In this document: positions 57,501-60,500 of the stretch, one piece after another | Layout of the letters: each line of letters begins with the position of its first letter | Numbering within the stretch: position 1 is the stretch's first letter | From: Owenia fusiformis | Taxonomy: Eukaryota > Annelida > Polychaeta > Sabellida > Oweniidae | Assembly (NCBI GenBank): GCA_903813345.2 | Contig: CAIIXF020000247.1 | Coordinates: 1 to 64,000, forward strand | Direction of reading: 5' to 3' | Length of the DNA stretch: 64,000 nucleotides | The notes under the pieces: generated by a model | Seen by the model: the letters and a program-made list of their open reading frames with translations, nothing else | What the model was told of the DNA's origin: nothing | Databases searched by the model: none | Translations under genes and position numbers: made by a program

Positions 57501-60500
57501 GGTCAATAGTTTTGGCTAATGACTTGTTTAATGTTTTAGGATGATGTCAGATTATGCCATCATAGCAATGAATATTACGACAGAATCTGATGAATATGAG
57601 TGTTCAAATTAGTTGATGAATCAAGTTAGCCTTACTTCACATTAAACTCAAAATTAGCAAAATAACTATAGACTTCTTGATTAAAATGACTTTCAAAATT
57701 GCACCCCTCTACTGTAAACCTTGACCCGTGGTCTCAGTTTGGTGTCAGCATATAATACTAACAGTCATACTCAGTCTGGATAAGTCAACAATTGATAAGG
57801 CAACTGGCAATTCAATAGTATGTGAGTATGGGAAAGTAAGAACACCTCATTTAAATATTTAGGAGCTTTATGCACACGTTTCAAATTACATTAAAATAAT
57901 TCATAAAATATGGTGAATACAATGTAATGTACATTTGTTTTATGCGTGCTTACATTGATACGTTCAGCCTGGGCCGCCTTCTCTGCCAATGTTGACTGTG
58001 GTTGAATGTCACGCACCATAGCCTCCTGGGATCTCAACCATGCAGTACAGGAGTCCTGCCTATCTTCCCATGATTCCCACTGACTGGCACACTTTTCTAG
58101 CTTGGCTCTAACCTCGCTAAGATTGTCTAAATAGTCAACCCAAACCTGACGCAACCTCGCAACTTCTGATTGGATGAGCTGCTGCCCCCGGGAAGCTGTA
58201 TCTACTATGACATCATCTGCTGACTTGCATATATTTTCGATTTTTGCGTCTCCTTCTGTTTTTACATTTTCCAGATCCTACAAATTGAGATAATTTTACA
58301 AAAGAGAACTTATATACTTGTTATATGAAATATGTTAGTCTGTGTAGTTTATTAAAAGTAACTTAATATAGCAAATGTGTAAATAAACATCTATAAGTAA
58401 ATCTAGATCATTTCAAGATCAGCTAAAACATTAATAACTAAATAACCTAAATGTTAAACTAAAATTCCGCTAGATTTTACAGTTAGACTTATAAGGAAGT
58501 ATCACACAGATGGGTTAGTTCCAATCAAAAATTTATGCCTTTTCATAATCCATCTAAAAGAAATATATTTTTAATCTAACATTGTTATGGTCTATGCTGA
58601 TATAAAAATCAAATATTATTAATGAAGCATTCAAAGACATAGCATAGTGTAGATGTTAACTTATGAGTGTGCCATAGAAAAGATATGAAGACGACAAATT
58701 CAAAGAAAGCAAGTACTGTCACTATCAGCAATATCAAGATTTTAAAAGTAAAAGCAGCTTTGCAGTGCAATTCAATCATTTCAGTGTGTATACATGTAAA
58801 CTGGTATATTTGGTGGCACAAACGTTGTGTTACGCTGGAACACATTTTTGAGTTCACTCTTATGGTAAAAATACTCTGATAATACATGCATGGGTAAAAT
58901 GTTGTTAGTATTGAAATATTTCAAACTTCTGTCAACAATGACCTGGGTGCATATTGATTAATTCAACTGTGAATTGAAGCAAGCGTGAAACATAAGATGG
59001 TGTCTCTTATTCTTTAAGCGTCACATAGTGCTCAAAGTGAAACTCGCAAGGAGAGTGAACTATAAGTGCTGTGTGCATGAGAGACTTACGCAACGACGCT
59101 GTGATAAATATAAATACAACATGTGAAAATGTGAATACCAATGTGAAAATGTGAATACCAATGTCCAAGTGAGGGAAGCAAAAATATCAGTGATTTTGTT
59201 CAATGTTTTTTTAAAGTGCAACATCTATAATAAATTTTAGTAAAAAACAAACAAAAATGAAAAAAAATATTTTGTTATTTAACCTAAACCATGCAACTGT
59301 TAAAGTGTTAAAATAAAAGCCTAAAATGTGAGGAATTACATGCTACGAGAAGTGACATGCTTCAAAATATGTTACATGCTATACATATTTTTTATTGCAG
59401 TGTTGCAAACTCCATTCCCCTTTACTCCAACAATAGTTGTATAATCTTGTACATTTACATTCGTTTTTAAAACTACTAGGTTGTTAAAATAATTACCTGC
59501 ACTCGATCAAGTCGACTCTGAATGGCTAGTTTATCGCCTGTGATGTCATCACACAAAACGACACGCTCCTTCATGGCTTTAAACCAATCCTGACAGTTGT
59601 TATATAGATCGGTATACTGCTCATGTGCTGCAACGATCTTGTTGCATCTTCCGACAGAACCCTAGAAAATGTGGCATTTAATATTGATATTGTGTGTTCT
59701 TTAGAATTGCATGTTAATTATGTTTCTTCAACTTGCAGATTTGAAATTGATCATTGAAGTACTGAGGTACCTTCAGTGATAATTAAAGATATGATTCAAG
59801 TCCCCAAATAACACGTCTGATTGCTCTCACCTGACAAGATGCAAGTATTTCATCATAGTTTCTTTTACTGGCCTCCAGCCTTTCTGTCACTATGGGATCA
59901 GGTGAGGTCTGTAGAATAGACTGCACTTTATCTGATGTAGTATCCAGCGCCCTCTTGTGAGCAGAAATATCCTGTTGTAGAGACTTGTAGGCTTGTAGCT
60001 GCATCTTTTTCTCCTCCAACGTTGCCTTTAATGTGAACTCCTCACTCGTTTTAATCATCATTGACTGTAACCATTTCTCTGTCTGCTGCAAATTATCATC
60101 AGCAGACGACCATTGTATAGTGGCTACCTCTGTTTTCCTTTGAGCTGATGTGAGGCCATCGCAAAATGCTTCCCAGGCAACACGGAGGGAGCGTAACTCA
60201 TGACGTATGACCTCTCTGCCTTCAGAGGCTGTGTTAGGGTAGAGCTGTTCTCCTGATTCTGTTGTCTGATTCAGTTTGTTGAGACCACCTTCCCTCTCAT
60301 CAACAAGCTCCTGGAGACACATATATATTTGTTAACATAATTTTAGACTGATATAAAGATGTTAAGAGTGGTAGGATTTGATTATATCAAAAATATTTTT
60401 ATCAACTTTTAGCCTATATTGGTTATATGCCATTAAAATATCAAATGTATGCTTTCCCTACAAATATCATACAATTTAACATAGAATTCTAAAGCATGAA